A stretch of DNA of 47,806 nt, from NCBI GenBank assembly GCA_902705835.1, contig CACSIN010000001.1:86648-134453 (forward strand). Reading direction: 5' to 3'. Under the pieces are notes generated by a model. The model searched no databases and was not told the DNA's origin. It saw only the letters and a list, made by a program, of their open reading frames with translations. The stretch's first letter is position 1, and each line of letters starts with the position of its first letter. The translations under genes were made by a program, and so were the position numbers. Shown here piece by piece: positions 1 to 8,510 of the stretch. This DNA is from BD1-7 clade bacterium. GTDB lineage: Bacteria; Pseudomonadota; Gammaproteobacteria; Pseudomonadales; DT-91.

Positions 1-120
1 CGCTGGAAGCCTTCGGCATTGGAAGGATTCCGAAAACAAGGCTCGCATCTGGCGCTGGACGACATTCGTGATTCCATCGAAGAATTGAAACACTATCGCG
101 AGACATTCATCCAGCTATAA
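1..120 (+). CDS. orn: Oligoribonuclease, C-terminal 39 residues (5' end outside window)
   Basis: Frame 1 is open from the first base to a TAA at 118-120. The peptide ends in [19 protein letters not shown], which matches the conserved tail of oligoribonuclease, where the helix containing the DDIR motif carries the last acidic residue of the DEDDh exonuclease site. The enzyme degrades 2-5 nt RNA fragments to mononucleotides in the cytoplasm and is essential in several gammaproteobacteria. The rest of the gene lies left of the window, so start, length and promoter cannot be judged. The following gene is 300 bp away, so this is probably the end of its transcript. Confidence 0.85.
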   Translation, partial: RWKPSALEGFRKQGSHLALDDIRDSIEELKHYRETFIQL

Positions 121-420
121 CGAGTAAACACCGAGCGGCGGCCACCAAAACCGCCGCCGCCTGACATCCGACCGCTGACAGCGATCTATCACAGAAAGCC
201 TGTATTTGAATTACAAAACAGTTATAGTATCTGCTCTGTTTTAAAGCCTTTTGTGATATGGAGTGCTGTATCGTAAAAAATGACTGCAGACAGAATTAAC
301 GGGAACATCCCGTCAACGGGTACGCTAACGGCCAATTCGCAATTGTGAAAGCCAACTAAATAGGTACCCAGACGATAATAACAATAAGGTGCTTAAGCGC
401 CGAATAGCAGACCATATTCC
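121..420. other. Intergenic region between orn and the efflux block
   Basis: No ORF of note. A GC-rich hairpin at 135-157 (arms GCGGCGG and CCGCCGC, 9-base loop) sits 15 bases after the orn stop. It lacks a T tract, so it may only protect the 3' end or help termination. The rest is AT-richer and should hold the promoter for the exporter gene at 421; I could not pick a convincing -35/-10 pair. Confidence 0.4.
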
Positions 421-1791
421 ATGACTGACCAATCGATGAAACCCTTCACGGTTTTACTGATCGGCCAAGCCATTTCTTTGTTTGGCTCATCACTGACCGG
501 TTTCGCCCTAGGTATCTGGGCATACGAACAAATCGGTTCAGTAACTGTGTACACCGTAATTGCACTGGCAAACATTGTGCCCGTTGTACTTTTGAGCCCA
601 TTGGCTGGTGCCGTTGCCGACCGCTATAACCGAAAAATGATCGTGATACTGTCACAAATCGCCGCGATCGCTATCACAGGTGCGCTTGCCTCACTCTATT
701 GGTGGCAAGTGCTAGTGCCCTGGCACATCATCGCGCTAGTTACCCTGAATTCGGTATTTAATGCCTTTGTATTACCGACGATTTCCGCCACAATCCCGCT
801 GATGGTATCCAAGAGTAATCTGACCAAGGCCAATGGCATGATCGCCCTGGCTTTTGGGTTGATTGAGCTCGCAACACCCGCAATTGCGGGTACGCTCTAT
901 GCCAACGGCGGCATGCAAACGTTGTTTTTGGTGGATTTGGCGACCTTTAGCGTTGGCATTGGTGCTGTCATTATCACCCGCATTCCTCAGCCACAAGCCA
1001 AAACTACAGCCGCATCGGCAACCGACACACAAGAGCTATCATTACTGGCCTCCATTGGTGAAGGCTACCGTTATTTGATGAAGGCACCGGCACTACTGGG
1101 CTTGGTAGGATTTTTCTCCAGTATCGCTGCGATGTTGATCGCCGCCGGCGTTATGGTTCAACCGATGCTACTTGGCTTCGCTAAACCGGATCAAATGGGG
1201 CAAATTATGTCATTCGCAGGCTCAGGCATTATCGCCGGTGCTGCCATTATGATTGCGCTAACCAATATTAACCGCCATATGCCAATTGTAATTGGCGTCA
1301 GCGGCCTTGTGGGTATTGGCTTGCTGCTATTACCCGCCACCACCACTCCTTGGATGATCGCCGCTGGTGGTTTTATTGTGATGGCTTGCTTCCCGGTGAT
1401 CGACAGCAACAACCGTTCTATCTATCAACGCAAAGTAGACCCAGCTATCCTTGGGCGAGTCATCGGCTTGCGAAACTTTGTATTGGGTTTGGCTCAATGT
1501 TTCATGTTATTGATTATCGGGCCACTGGCAGACGGCGTGTTTGAACCCGCAATGGCCGCCGATGGCTGGCTAGCACCAACACTTGGCCCCTACTATGGTA
1601 CGGGGCAAGGCCGAGGTATTGCAGTATTGATTTCACTGTTGGGTGCATTGATGCTTGTCAGCGTGGCGCTGACGTTATGCAGTCGACGTATGCGTCGACT
1701 CGACAGCGAGCTTGATGATGTTGAAATCACGGTAGAAGAGACAGAGCCCGAGCAACAGACAGCGATGGATGCTGTCGCCATGGCCAAATAA
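421..1791 (+). CDS. MFS family exporter (EntS/macrolide-efflux type)
   Basis: A 456-residue major facilitator superfamily protein with about 12 hydrophobic segments. The loop between TM2 and TM3 carries the MFS signature in the form GAVADRYNRK (about residues 63-72). The N-terminus (FTVLLIGQAISLFGSSLTG) is typical of the MFS_3 group, which includes EntS-like and macrolide-type exporters. The C-terminal 40 residues are an acidic cytoplasmic tail. The start lacks a clear Shine-Dalgarno sequence; a second ATG at 436 is possible. It is followed after 40 bp by an RND adaptor and pump gene, so the block probably forms one efflux operon. The substrate cannot be told from sequence. Confidence 0.82.
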   Translation: MTDQSMKPFTVLLIGQAISLFGSSLTGFALGIWAYEQIGSVTVYTVIALANIVPVVLLSPLAGAVADRYNRKMIVILSQIAAIAITGALASLYWWQVLVPWHIIALVTLNSVFNAFVLPTISATIPLMVSKSNLTKANGMIALAFGLIELATPAIAGTLYANGGMQTLFLVDLATFSVGIGAVIITRIPQPQAKTTAASATDTQELSLLASIGEGYRYLMKAPALLGLVGFFSSIAAMLIAAGVMVQPMLLGFAKPDQMGQIMSFAGSGIIAGAAIMIALTNINRHMPIVIGVSGLVGIGLLLLPATTTPWMIAAGGFIVMACFPVIDSNNRSIYQRKVDPAILGRVIGLRNFVLGLAQCFMLLIIGPLADGVFEPAMAADGWLAPTLGPYYGTGQGRGIAVLISLLGALMLVSVALTLCSRRMRRLDSELDDVEITVEETEPEQQTAMDAVAMAK

Positions 1792-1831
1792 CTCCAACTA
1801 TTGACCTATCCGGAACCCGGAGGGAGCACGC

Positions 1832-2650
1832 ATGACGCAACGCACCCGACAGCCCGAGAATATAATAAACGCCAGCCAGATTGCCTACCCGCTCTGGCAA
1901 TGGCTATTGGTTGCCCTGGTCATTTTGGCAACAGCTGCCGGCAGCTATGCGTCATTTCCTGTTTCTGCTGAAACACCACCACAGCAGCGCTCGAATAGCG
2001 CACTGCCCGTCACTACCGTCACCAGCGACGGGCCGACCAACAATATACAGTGGCAGACACAAGGCCAATGGGTTGTGCCTGAACACGGCAACGCCTACGT
2101 CACTATTGCCTTTACCCAAAAACAGTTAGCGCTGCTGGCGGGTATTTCGTCGGCGCAACTGGATATCTCCCAATCGCTGAATACACAATCGAATTCAAAG
2201 CCGAACTCAGCGCCGCCGTCCCTCACCATCGCGCTAACCCCAGCATGGCCACCAACCGGAAATCGCCAATCACCGATATTGCACCTGCACCTTGCCGTGT
2301 CCGCTACCGATACAGACACCGGCACGACCTCTGCATTGGGCGATGCACACTCTCATGATATCAGCTCGGCGCTAGTCAGTGGTCAGTCAGTCACCGTGCA
2401 AATACAGGGCAAATTGCGTCAACCGCTAACACCCATCCCTTATGCCTATTTGCGTGCAAATAGCAGTGTCTGGCTGGTCGATAACAACAACTCGCTCATC
2501 ATCAGACCCATTACGATTGCCTATGCCGATGGCAATGCTCTGTATCTGCGAGATGGCATTCATGCTGGCGATAAAATCATTGTGTCAGACCTTCCATTCG
2601 CCAGTGCCGGCTTATCTGTAGCCCCCACTGAGCGGCCAGTTACGCGTTAA
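1832..2650 (+). CDS. Reduced RND periplasmic adaptor (lacks lipoyl/hairpin region)
   Basis: A 272-residue protein with an excellent ribosome site (GGAGGGAG). One N-terminal membrane segment (about residues 19-40) should anchor it to the inner membrane with the rest in the periplasm. The last about 65 residues (SVWLVDNNNSL ... LRDGIHAGDKIIVSDLP) match the membrane-proximal domain at the end of RND adaptor proteins. The middle resembles the beta-barrel domain, with a Ser/Thr/Pro-rich linker. Usual adaptors have 350-400 residues and include a lipoyl domain split by a coiled-coil hairpin; I see neither here. The gene ends 2 bp before the RND pump gene, so translational coupling is likely. It may be a specialised or degenerate adaptor, or may need a second adaptor encoded elsewhere. 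Confidence 0.72.
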   Translation: MTQRTRQPENIINASQIAYPLWQWLLVALVILATAAGSYASFPVSAETPPQQRSNSALPVTTVTSDGPTNNIQWQTQGQWVVPEHGNAYVTIAFTQKQLALLAGISSAQLDISQSLNTQSNSKPNSAPPSLTIALTPAWPPTGNRQSPILHLHLAVSATDTDTGTTSALGDAHSHDISSALVSGQSVTVQIQGKLRQPLTPIPYAYLRANSSVWLVDNNNSLIIRPITIAYADGNALYLRDGIHAGDKIIVSDLPFASAGLSVAPTERPVTR

Positions 2651-2652
2651 AC

Positions 2653-5600
2653 ATGCATACACTGATCGCCTTTTTCGCACGCCGTGCAGTTGCAGCCAAT
2701 GGGCTCATGCTGGTAATTGTTGTACTGGGCTGCTGGAGCCTTTGGCACGCACAACGAGAAATCTTGCCGCGCATGCTGCAAGATGGCTTCACTATTACAA
2801 CCCGCGCATCATCCCCTTCGCTTGAACGGCATGAAAACGTCTGCCTAGCGCTAGAGCAAGTGCTCAGCAATAAAAACACCGCCATAGAAAGCCTCCACAG
2901 CCTCTATAGTGCACGCCAATGCACGCTGATCGCCCAATTGCCTTATGGCAGCCCGATGGAGCAAGCGATTGATAACGCTAAGCAACTGATGAATACCGTT
3001 AAATTGCCAGCGGATTTTAGCCCCGTCGATATTCAGCGCCACGAAAACAGCGTTATGATCAGTCGCATTAGTATCGGAGCCCAGACTCACCCCGAGATGC
3101 TGCACAACGCTGCGCGTCAGCTGAAAACACTGCTAAACGCCAAGGGCCTTGAAGATGTCAGGCTGCGCGATCGCTACCAGCCCGAAGTCGATATCCGGGT
3201 CGACCCGCAAGCACTCATTATCTATCAGCTGCCCTTTGCGCAGTTATCCGATCAGCTTGAACACGCCTTGGAGCCGCTGCGCGACTTGCCACCCACTGCA
3301 TTAATGCAACAACTCGCTGCAACCCGCATTCAGCTGCCGGGCACACAGGGAGAGATTCCATTAGCTGATATTGCCCTACTGGAACGTACTGTTGCACCGC
3401 TCGATGGCCTCACCAAAGTCGACGACAATCCCGCCGCAACAGTAAGTGTCTATCAAGATAATTTTCACAGCATTGATACCATCGCCGCACGTGTCGACGA
3501 GGCCATCTTTGAGCTGCAACAACAGCTGCCTGATACCTATGACGTCAAATTGATTCAGGATAACTCACAAATTTTTTACAACCGTACAGGCATTCTTCAA
3601 GACAACGCCATTGCCGGGCTGATGCTGGTATTTCTGGTACTGTTTTTATTTATGCGCATACGGCTGGCATTTTGGGTAACCGTCGGTATTCCGGTCGCCT
3701 TCCTCGGTGCCTTTATTACGCTCTGGATGCTTGGCTATTCGATCAACATGGTATCCACGTTTGCTTTGTTGTTGGTACTCGGCATGGTGGTGGATGACGC
3801 CATTATCGTCGGCGAAAGTATCGATCGAGAACAACATTTAACCACCTCTGACGACGAGCTCTCTGCTGTGATCAAAGGCGCAGTAGATGTCTACCGGCCT
3901 GTGCTTTTCGCAACGCTAACCACCATTGTGAGCTTTGCTCCACTGGCATTTTTACCGGGCGCAGAAGGCCGTTTGATCGGCCAGATTCCTTGGGTGGTGA
4001 TCGCGACATTGGCGTTTTCTCTGGTGGAATGCCTATTAATACTGCCCGCACATTTACGCCATCGATCCGCCAATACACGCTCACCGCGATTGTGCGATCG
4101 CCCGCATTGGTTGACTGAACGTCTGTTAAAACGATTTACATACGACATCTACCAACCCGTATTGGTAAAAGGCTTGGCCTGGCGTTACCTATTGATCACC
4201 TTGTTTTTTGCCACGTTGGTTTTGGTTTTCAGTCAGGTCGCCAGTGGTCGAATCACCGTACAGTGGTTATCCAATATTGAATCAGAAGTGGCCACAGCTA
4301 CCGTTACTGTTGCCCCGCAAGACCGCTTGGCCTACCTACCCAAGCTAACCCAGCAATTGGAAAAATCAGCGCTTAAGCTGCAAGAAGAACTGAACACCGA
4401 AACCGGTCACCAGGAAGTTCGCCATGTGCGCGCGCATATCCCCATCGACAGCAACACCGGCTACGTTTACCTGACTCTGGCCTCCGGGCAAGATCGCCGC
4501 TATAGCGGTGCCTTAATCGATGAACGCTGGCAATCACAAACAGGCCTACTTAAGCACGCTGTTGACGTGCAATTTTCCAGCCGCTTTCAAACCAGCACCG
4601 ATGGCTTCTGGCTTCAGTTATTCAGTACCGATAAACAGCAGCTACAGCAGGCCAGTGATGCGCTTTTACAACAATTAAGCTCACTAAAAGGCGTCAGCCA
4701 GGTACAAAGCAGCCTGCAAAACACCCAAGCCGACTGGCGATTGATTCTGCCATCCGCAGATGCCGCGGCTTCTCAGGAACTACTGGCATCGGCATCGACA
4801 CCCCCAATAGCGGAAAACGAACTACTCATAAAAATGGGATATTGGTTAAAGGGGCAAACATTACGCCAATCAGGTGCAAATGACGATCACGATGCACTGG
4901 CAGTCACCTTAACCCTGGCAGATCACAGCCCAGCACAACTGCTGCAGCTGCCCGTTGATCAAGGCCGCCATGTATTGCCCTTTCATGCAATAGCCGACGT
5001 GCTACCTGCAGATAAAGCCGAGCAAGTAACCCGCAGCGACGGGCGCTACACTGGCTTGATCAGCGCCAAACTACAAACGCAAATACTCACAACCGACAGC
5101 CTCTATCACGATGTGTTTGATCAATGGCTACCCACTATACAGGCTGAATTCCCCGATGTTGAATGGCACATCGGCGGCCTCAAAGGCTCACAGCGCAAAC
5201 TCAGTGAGCGCCTGATGAGCGGATTTGGTATCGCTCTCATGGTGATATTCCTGCTAACGGCATGGCTATTTCGCTCCTGGAGCCAACCTATATTGATTCT
5301 AACGGCCGTCCCTTTCGGCATGCTTGGCGCCATCGCTGGCCATGCGTTATTGGGTTACCCGCTCACAGTCTGGTCGATCGCAGGGATGCTGGCAGTCTCA
5401 GGTATTGTGGTGAATGACAACATGGTTTTGATCTACAGCATCAATGCTCGCCACCAATCCGGTGAACCAACCGTTGTTGCCGTGGTTAACGCCTGCACGG
5501 ATCGGTTGCGACCCATTCTGCTAACCAGCATCACAACATTTGTGGGCCTGCTACCCATTATGTCTGAGCGCAGCTGGGACGCGCAGTTTCTGGTACCTAT

Positions 5601-5739
5601 GGCCATCGCCACCGGGTTTGGCGTGCTGCTGGCAACCGCTGTAAGCTTGTTGCTAATACCTGCGGTGTATCTTGTAGTGGCTGATTTGAGTGGCCGACAA
5701 ACAAATAACTGTGCAACAACGACCGACAGTCTGTCCTGA
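2653..5739 (+). CDS. RND family efflux permease (AcrB-like fold)
   Basis: A 1028-residue inner-membrane proton antiporter of the resistance-nodulation-division superfamily. It has the duplicated layout of one TM helix, a large periplasmic domain and a bundle of TM helices, twice. TM4 carries the proton-relay aspartate pair in GMVVDDAIIVGES (D381, D382). The TM10 equivalent reads GIVVNDNMVLIYS (about 917-929), so it has Asn-Asp where AcrB has its relay lysine; this pattern occurs in a branch of environmental RND pumps. The periplasmic sequence is divergent from AcrB. Partner proteins would be the adaptor just upstream and an outer-membrane TolC-type channel that is not in this window. Substrate unknown. 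Confidence 0.88.
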   Translation: MHTLIAFFARRAVAANGLMLVIVVLGCWSLWHAQREILPRMLQDGFTITTRASSPSLERHENVCLALEQVLSNKNTAIESLHSLYSARQCTLIAQLPYGSPMEQAIDNAKQLMNTVKLPADFSPVDIQRHENSVMISRISIGAQTHPEMLHNAARQLKTLLNAKGLEDVRLRDRYQPEVDIRVDPQALIIYQLPFAQLSDQLEHALEPLRDLPPTALMQQLAATRIQLPGTQGEIPLADIALLERTVAPLDGLTKVDDNPAATVSVYQDNFHSIDTIAARVDEAIFELQQQLPDTYDVKLIQDNSQIFYNRTGILQDNAIAGLMLVFLVLFLFMRIRLAFWVTVGIPVAFLGAFITLWMLGYSINMVSTFALLLVLGMVVDDAIIVGESIDREQHLTTSDDELSAVIKGAVDVYRPVLFATLTTIVSFAPLAFLPGAEGRLIGQIPWVVIATLAFSLVECLLILPAHLRHRSANTRSPRLCDRPHWLTERLLKRFTYDIYQPVLVKGLAWRYLLITLFFATLVLVFSQVASGRITVQWLSNIESEVATATVTVAPQDRLAYLPKLTQQLEKSALKLQEELNTETGHQEVRHVRAHIPIDSNTGYVYLTLASGQDRRYSGALIDERWQSQTGLLKHAVDVQFSSRFQTSTDGFWLQLFSTDKQQLQQASDALLQQLSSLKGVSQVQSSLQNTQADWRLILPSADAAASQELLASASTPPIAENELLIKMGYWLKGQTLRQSGANDDHDALAVTLTLADHSPAQLLQLPVDQGRHVLPFHAIADVLPADKAEQVTRSDGRYTGLISAKLQTQILTTDSLYHDVFDQWLPTIQAEFPDVEWHIGGLKGSQRKLSERLMSGFGIALMVIFLLTAWLFRSWSQPILILTAVPFGMLGAIAGHALLGYPLTVWSIAGMLAVSGIVVNDNMVLIYSINARHQSGEPTVVAVVNACTDRLRPILLTSITTFVGLLPIMSERSWDAQFLVPMAIATGFGVLLATAVSLLLIPAVYLVVADLSGRQTNNCATTTDSLS

Positions 5740-5824
5740 CGTTTTTTTATCGCGTCGACAGCGCCGCCGTTCACAAATCACGTATACTGCTCGCCCTCTT
5801 GCCACACAAATCGATAAGAATCCC

Positions 5825-7033
5825 ATGCCTCAGGCGCGTGCCAACCTCATTTATGTTCTTGCTGGCATCATCGCCCTTGGACCCTTGTCCGTCGATCTTT
5901 ATCTACCTGCCATGCCCGCTATGGTGGGTTATTTCGATACCGACATTTCTCAAGTGCAGATGACGCTGTCCAGCTATCTGCTGGGCTTTGCCTTATTTCA
6001 TCTGGTGTGTGGGCCATTATCTGACCGCTTCGGGCGTAAACCTGTGCTGCTCGGTGGGCTCGCTCTGTATGTGGTCATGAGTGGTTTGTGTGCAGTCGCC
6101 ACCACCATAGACGAACTCATTGTTTACCGGTTTATTCAAGCGATGGGCGCGTGCTGTGCACCAACCCTCGGCCGCGCAATTGTGCGCGATGTGTACCCAC
6201 CAGAAAAAGCCGTCAAAGCCTTGGCGTACGTATCCAGCTTGATGGCCATCGCACCCGTTATGGCACCGTCATTGGGCGGCATCTTGGTGTCTTTTGGCGA
6301 TTGGCGCCTGACGTTCTGGTCGCTGGTCGGATTCGGCTTGCTGGCCATGGCGTTAACGTTATTTCTGGTTGATGAATCACTGCCACAGAAACAACCTCTG
6401 CACCCACGAATCATCGGGAAAAACTTTTTAACGCTCCTGAGCAGCCATCACTTTGTGGGGAATGTCCTGACCTCGTCATTTCTGTATGCCGGCGCCTTTG
6501 CGTTTCTGTCAGGTGCAAGCTTTGTATTGATCGAGTTCTTCAACGTGAAGCCCATCCACTTTGGTTTGTATTTCATGTTTATCGTCGCCGGTTATATTGG
6601 CGGCAACCTATTCACGGCGAAGATCGCCCATCGCTGGCCACCAGCACGCGCTTTCAAGCTCGGCATTGCAACATCTGTCATCCCTAGTTCATTGATGGTC
6701 GCGGCTAATTTGGCCGGTTATTTCCACCCAGTATTGGCCGTGGTACCCGTACTTTTTGTAACGCTGGCGATTGGATTAGTGTTGCCCCAGGCGATGGGTG
6801 AAGCGCTGAAACCGTTTGCACATATGGCAGCGACCGCATCGGCGATGATGGGGTTTATGCAGATGACCGTTGCCTCATTGGCAGGCTGGTTAGTGGGCGT
6901 ATTTCTGGTAGATAATCCGCTGCCGATGGCAATTGTTATACTCGGAACCGGGATTTCAAGTGGGTTGTGTTATTTACTGTTTCTCAGAAAGGTTCATCAG
7001 CAGGAGAGCCAAGAGCCGGTATTCGTCGATTGA
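5825..7033 (+). CDS. Bcr/CflA-type MFS drug exporter
   Basis: The open frame starts further left, but homology to the family begins at the ATG at 5825, giving 402 residues, the usual Bcr/CflA length; the upstream extension overlaps the RND gene and is basic and unstructured. Features typical of this 12-TM drug:H+ antiporter group are SVDLYLPAMPAM near the N-terminus, LSDRFGRKPVLLGGL in the TM2-TM3 loop (about residues 62-76), and the motif C PLGRAIVRD-like segment APTLGRAIVRDVY. Known relatives export bicyclomycin, sulfonamides or chloramphenicol, or amino acids and peptides. It lies 85 bp after the RND gene, possibly in the same transcript. The Shine-Dalgarno is weak (AAGAA). Confidence 0.85.
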   Translation: MPQARANLIYVLAGIIALGPLSVDLYLPAMPAMVGYFDTDISQVQMTLSSYLLGFALFHLVCGPLSDRFGRKPVLLGGLALYVVMSGLCAVATTIDELIVYRFIQAMGACCAPTLGRAIVRDVYPPEKAVKALAYVSSLMAIAPVMAPSLGGILVSFGDWRLTFWSLVGFGLLAMALTLFLVDESLPQKQPLHPRIIGKNFLTLLSSHHFVGNVLTSSFLYAGAFAFLSGASFVLIEFFNVKPIHFGLYFMFIVAGYIGGNLFTAKIAHRWPPARAFKLGIATSVIPSSLMVAANLAGYFHPVLAVVPVLFVTLAIGLVLPQAMGEALKPFAHMAATASAMMGFMQMTVASLAGWLVGVFLVDNPLPMAIVILGTGISSGLCYLLFLRKVHQQESQEPVFVD

Positions 7034-7101
7034 TCTGACCACCGCGCTAGTGTTTGTTCAACAACTCGGTAGCAATGGCCAGTATCAACGGTGATGCAGA
7101 G

Positions 7102-8061
7102 TTAGTGGAATGGGAACAGGTAGTTCATCCACCCAGCCATGCGCAATAACACCTTACGCATCACTGATAAGTGCTCAAAGTGTTCACTGTAAATCGCGGC
7201 TTGCGCATAAGCACCGCCGGGCAGTTTGCCGGCATACTGTTCAAAGCGCTCATCCGTAATGCGGATAATCACCGGTACTCGATCTGGAATTGCCGTGGTG
7301 TTTTCACTCAACACATCACCCGATGGCTGCAACTGCCCTTGCGCCAATGCTGGCAATACATGCTCAACACGACCCGCAAATATTGCACCGGGAATCGCAT
7401 CAAAAATCATCTCGGCGCTGTCGCCTTCATTCAGGCGCAACAAGCTATTCTGGCGGAACCACGCGATATACATAGGCGCTTCCTTATGCACAAAAACCAT
7501 CACTGGGCGCAAAGGTAGCGGTGCTGCCATCATACCCGGGCGTAACGTCAGCTGTGTCACCAAGCCGTCTGTAGGGGCATGAACCACCGTGTGTTCCAAT
7601 TCAAATTCAGCTTCTCTGTGCTGTGCTTTTAACGCATTAAGATTAGCTTCTGCAATTTCCAGGTTACGCTTGGCCTCTACCTTACGGCGCACCAACTCCT
7701 TTTCACGCGTGTAATCAAGCTCGGCTTGTTTAACCCGTGCATTCAGCTCAGACACCTTCGCTTCAAAGGGTGTTGGATCAATGCGGAACAACACATCGCC
7801 TTTTTTGACCGGCTTATTCGGCAAAACAGGGACGTCAATAACGTGCCCTCGCACCTGCGGCACAATCGGTGTTGTCGCATAATAGCTGCGGCTGATTTCC
7901 GAATAGGGGTGGTTGTAATTCATGGTCGCGATCAGCGCACCAATAATAACGATGCCGCCCAACACTGCGGTGGGCACCGTCCACTTATTGAGCGGAATAC
8001 GGAATACTTTAAAAATCGTGATCGCAAACGCGGCGTACGTGAGTATTAACAATACATCCAT
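7102..8061 (-). CDS. HlyD-family membrane fusion protein (YiaV/YibH type)
   Basis: A 319-residue inner-membrane anchored periplasmic adaptor. Two hydrophobic segments lie at about residues 3-20 and 29-47. A split biotinyl-lipoyl domain follows (VRGHVIDVPVLPNKPVKKGD, then VVHAPTDGLVTQLTLRPG), interrupted by a coiled-coil hairpin of about 75 residues, and then the beta-barrel part. The start ATG overlaps the stop of the upstream DUF3302 gene by one base (TAATG), so the two are co-translated. The same gene pair occurs in E. coli as yiaW/yiaV and yibI/yibH. No dedicated transporter is adjacent, and the transported compound is unknown in all these cases. Confidence 0.85.
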   Translation of the reverse strand: MDVLLILTYAAFAITIFKVFRIPLNKWTVPTAVLGGIVIIGALIATMNYNHPYSEISRSYYATTPIVPQVRGHVIDVPVLPNKPVKKGDVLFRIDPTPFEAKVSELNARVKQAELDYTREKELVRRKVEAKRNLEIAEANLNALKAQHREAEFELEHTVVHAPTDGLVTQLTLRPGMMAAPLPLRPVMVFVHKEAPMYIAWFRQNSLLRLNEGDSAEMIFDAIPGAIFAGRVEHVLPALAQGQLQPSGDVLSENTTAIPDRVPVIIRITDERFEQYAGKLPGGAYAQAAIYSEHFEHLSVMRKVLLRMAGWMNYLFPFH

Positions 8062-8432
8062 TAGTCGTTCGCTCCCTCTGCCTGGCTATTGTTATCAGCG
8101 CTTGCAGGCGCATTTTTTTCATTGTGATCTGCGCTATCAATTGTGGCTTGCAAACCCGCAATTTGATTCTCTAACAAAGCAAGACGTTCTTCTGCCTGAT
8201 GTTGAAATCCCCAACCGCGATCTTCACGATATATCGTCGCCCAGATCCACAAAAACGGCCATAAAACATGCAGCGTAAATAGACTGACCCAACCCGCTAC
8301 ATGAATAGCGTCTTGATGCGGATGATTGCGCTTGTGGGCAATCTCATAGGGGATATCGTGAACCACGATAATGCCGTAAAACAGCACCAGCCCCACAAAG
8401 ACCAACAGGCCCAGGGCAAAATAATCTAACAC
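8061..8432 (-). CDS. DUF3302 small inner-membrane protein (YiaW/YibI type)
   Basis: A 123-residue protein with two membrane helices: an N-terminal one (about 3-24) and a second around 47-67 containing the strongly conserved segment HVAGWVSLFTLHVLWPFLWI. It matches the DUF3302 family. A polar C-terminal tail with coiled-coil character (RLALLENQIAGLQATI) follows. A ribosome site AAGGTG lies just before ATG 8432. It is the first gene of a two-gene unit with the HlyD-like protein, sharing the TAATG overlap. The family is thought to act together with its membrane fusion partner, but no reaction has been assigned. Upstream lies the MscS-type gene, 78 bp away on the same strand. Confidence 0.85.
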   Translation of the reverse strand: MLDYFALGLLVFVGLVLFYGIIVVHDIPYEIAHKRNHPHQDAIHVAGWVSLFTLHVLWPFLWIWATIYREDRGWGFQHQAEERLALLENQIAGLQATIDSADHNEKNAPASADNNSQAEGAND

Positions 8433-8510
8433 CTTAAACGCTCCTATTTTCAGATTTACTGCCTACCAACGCACCGATAACAACGCGCAGACAGGCACGA
8501 GACTACTTTT

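Noticed and set aside
5690..5824. Upstream extension of the Bcr/CflA-type exporter
   Set aside because: It overlaps the RND gene, is basic and has no homology look, while ATG 5825 gives the usual family length.
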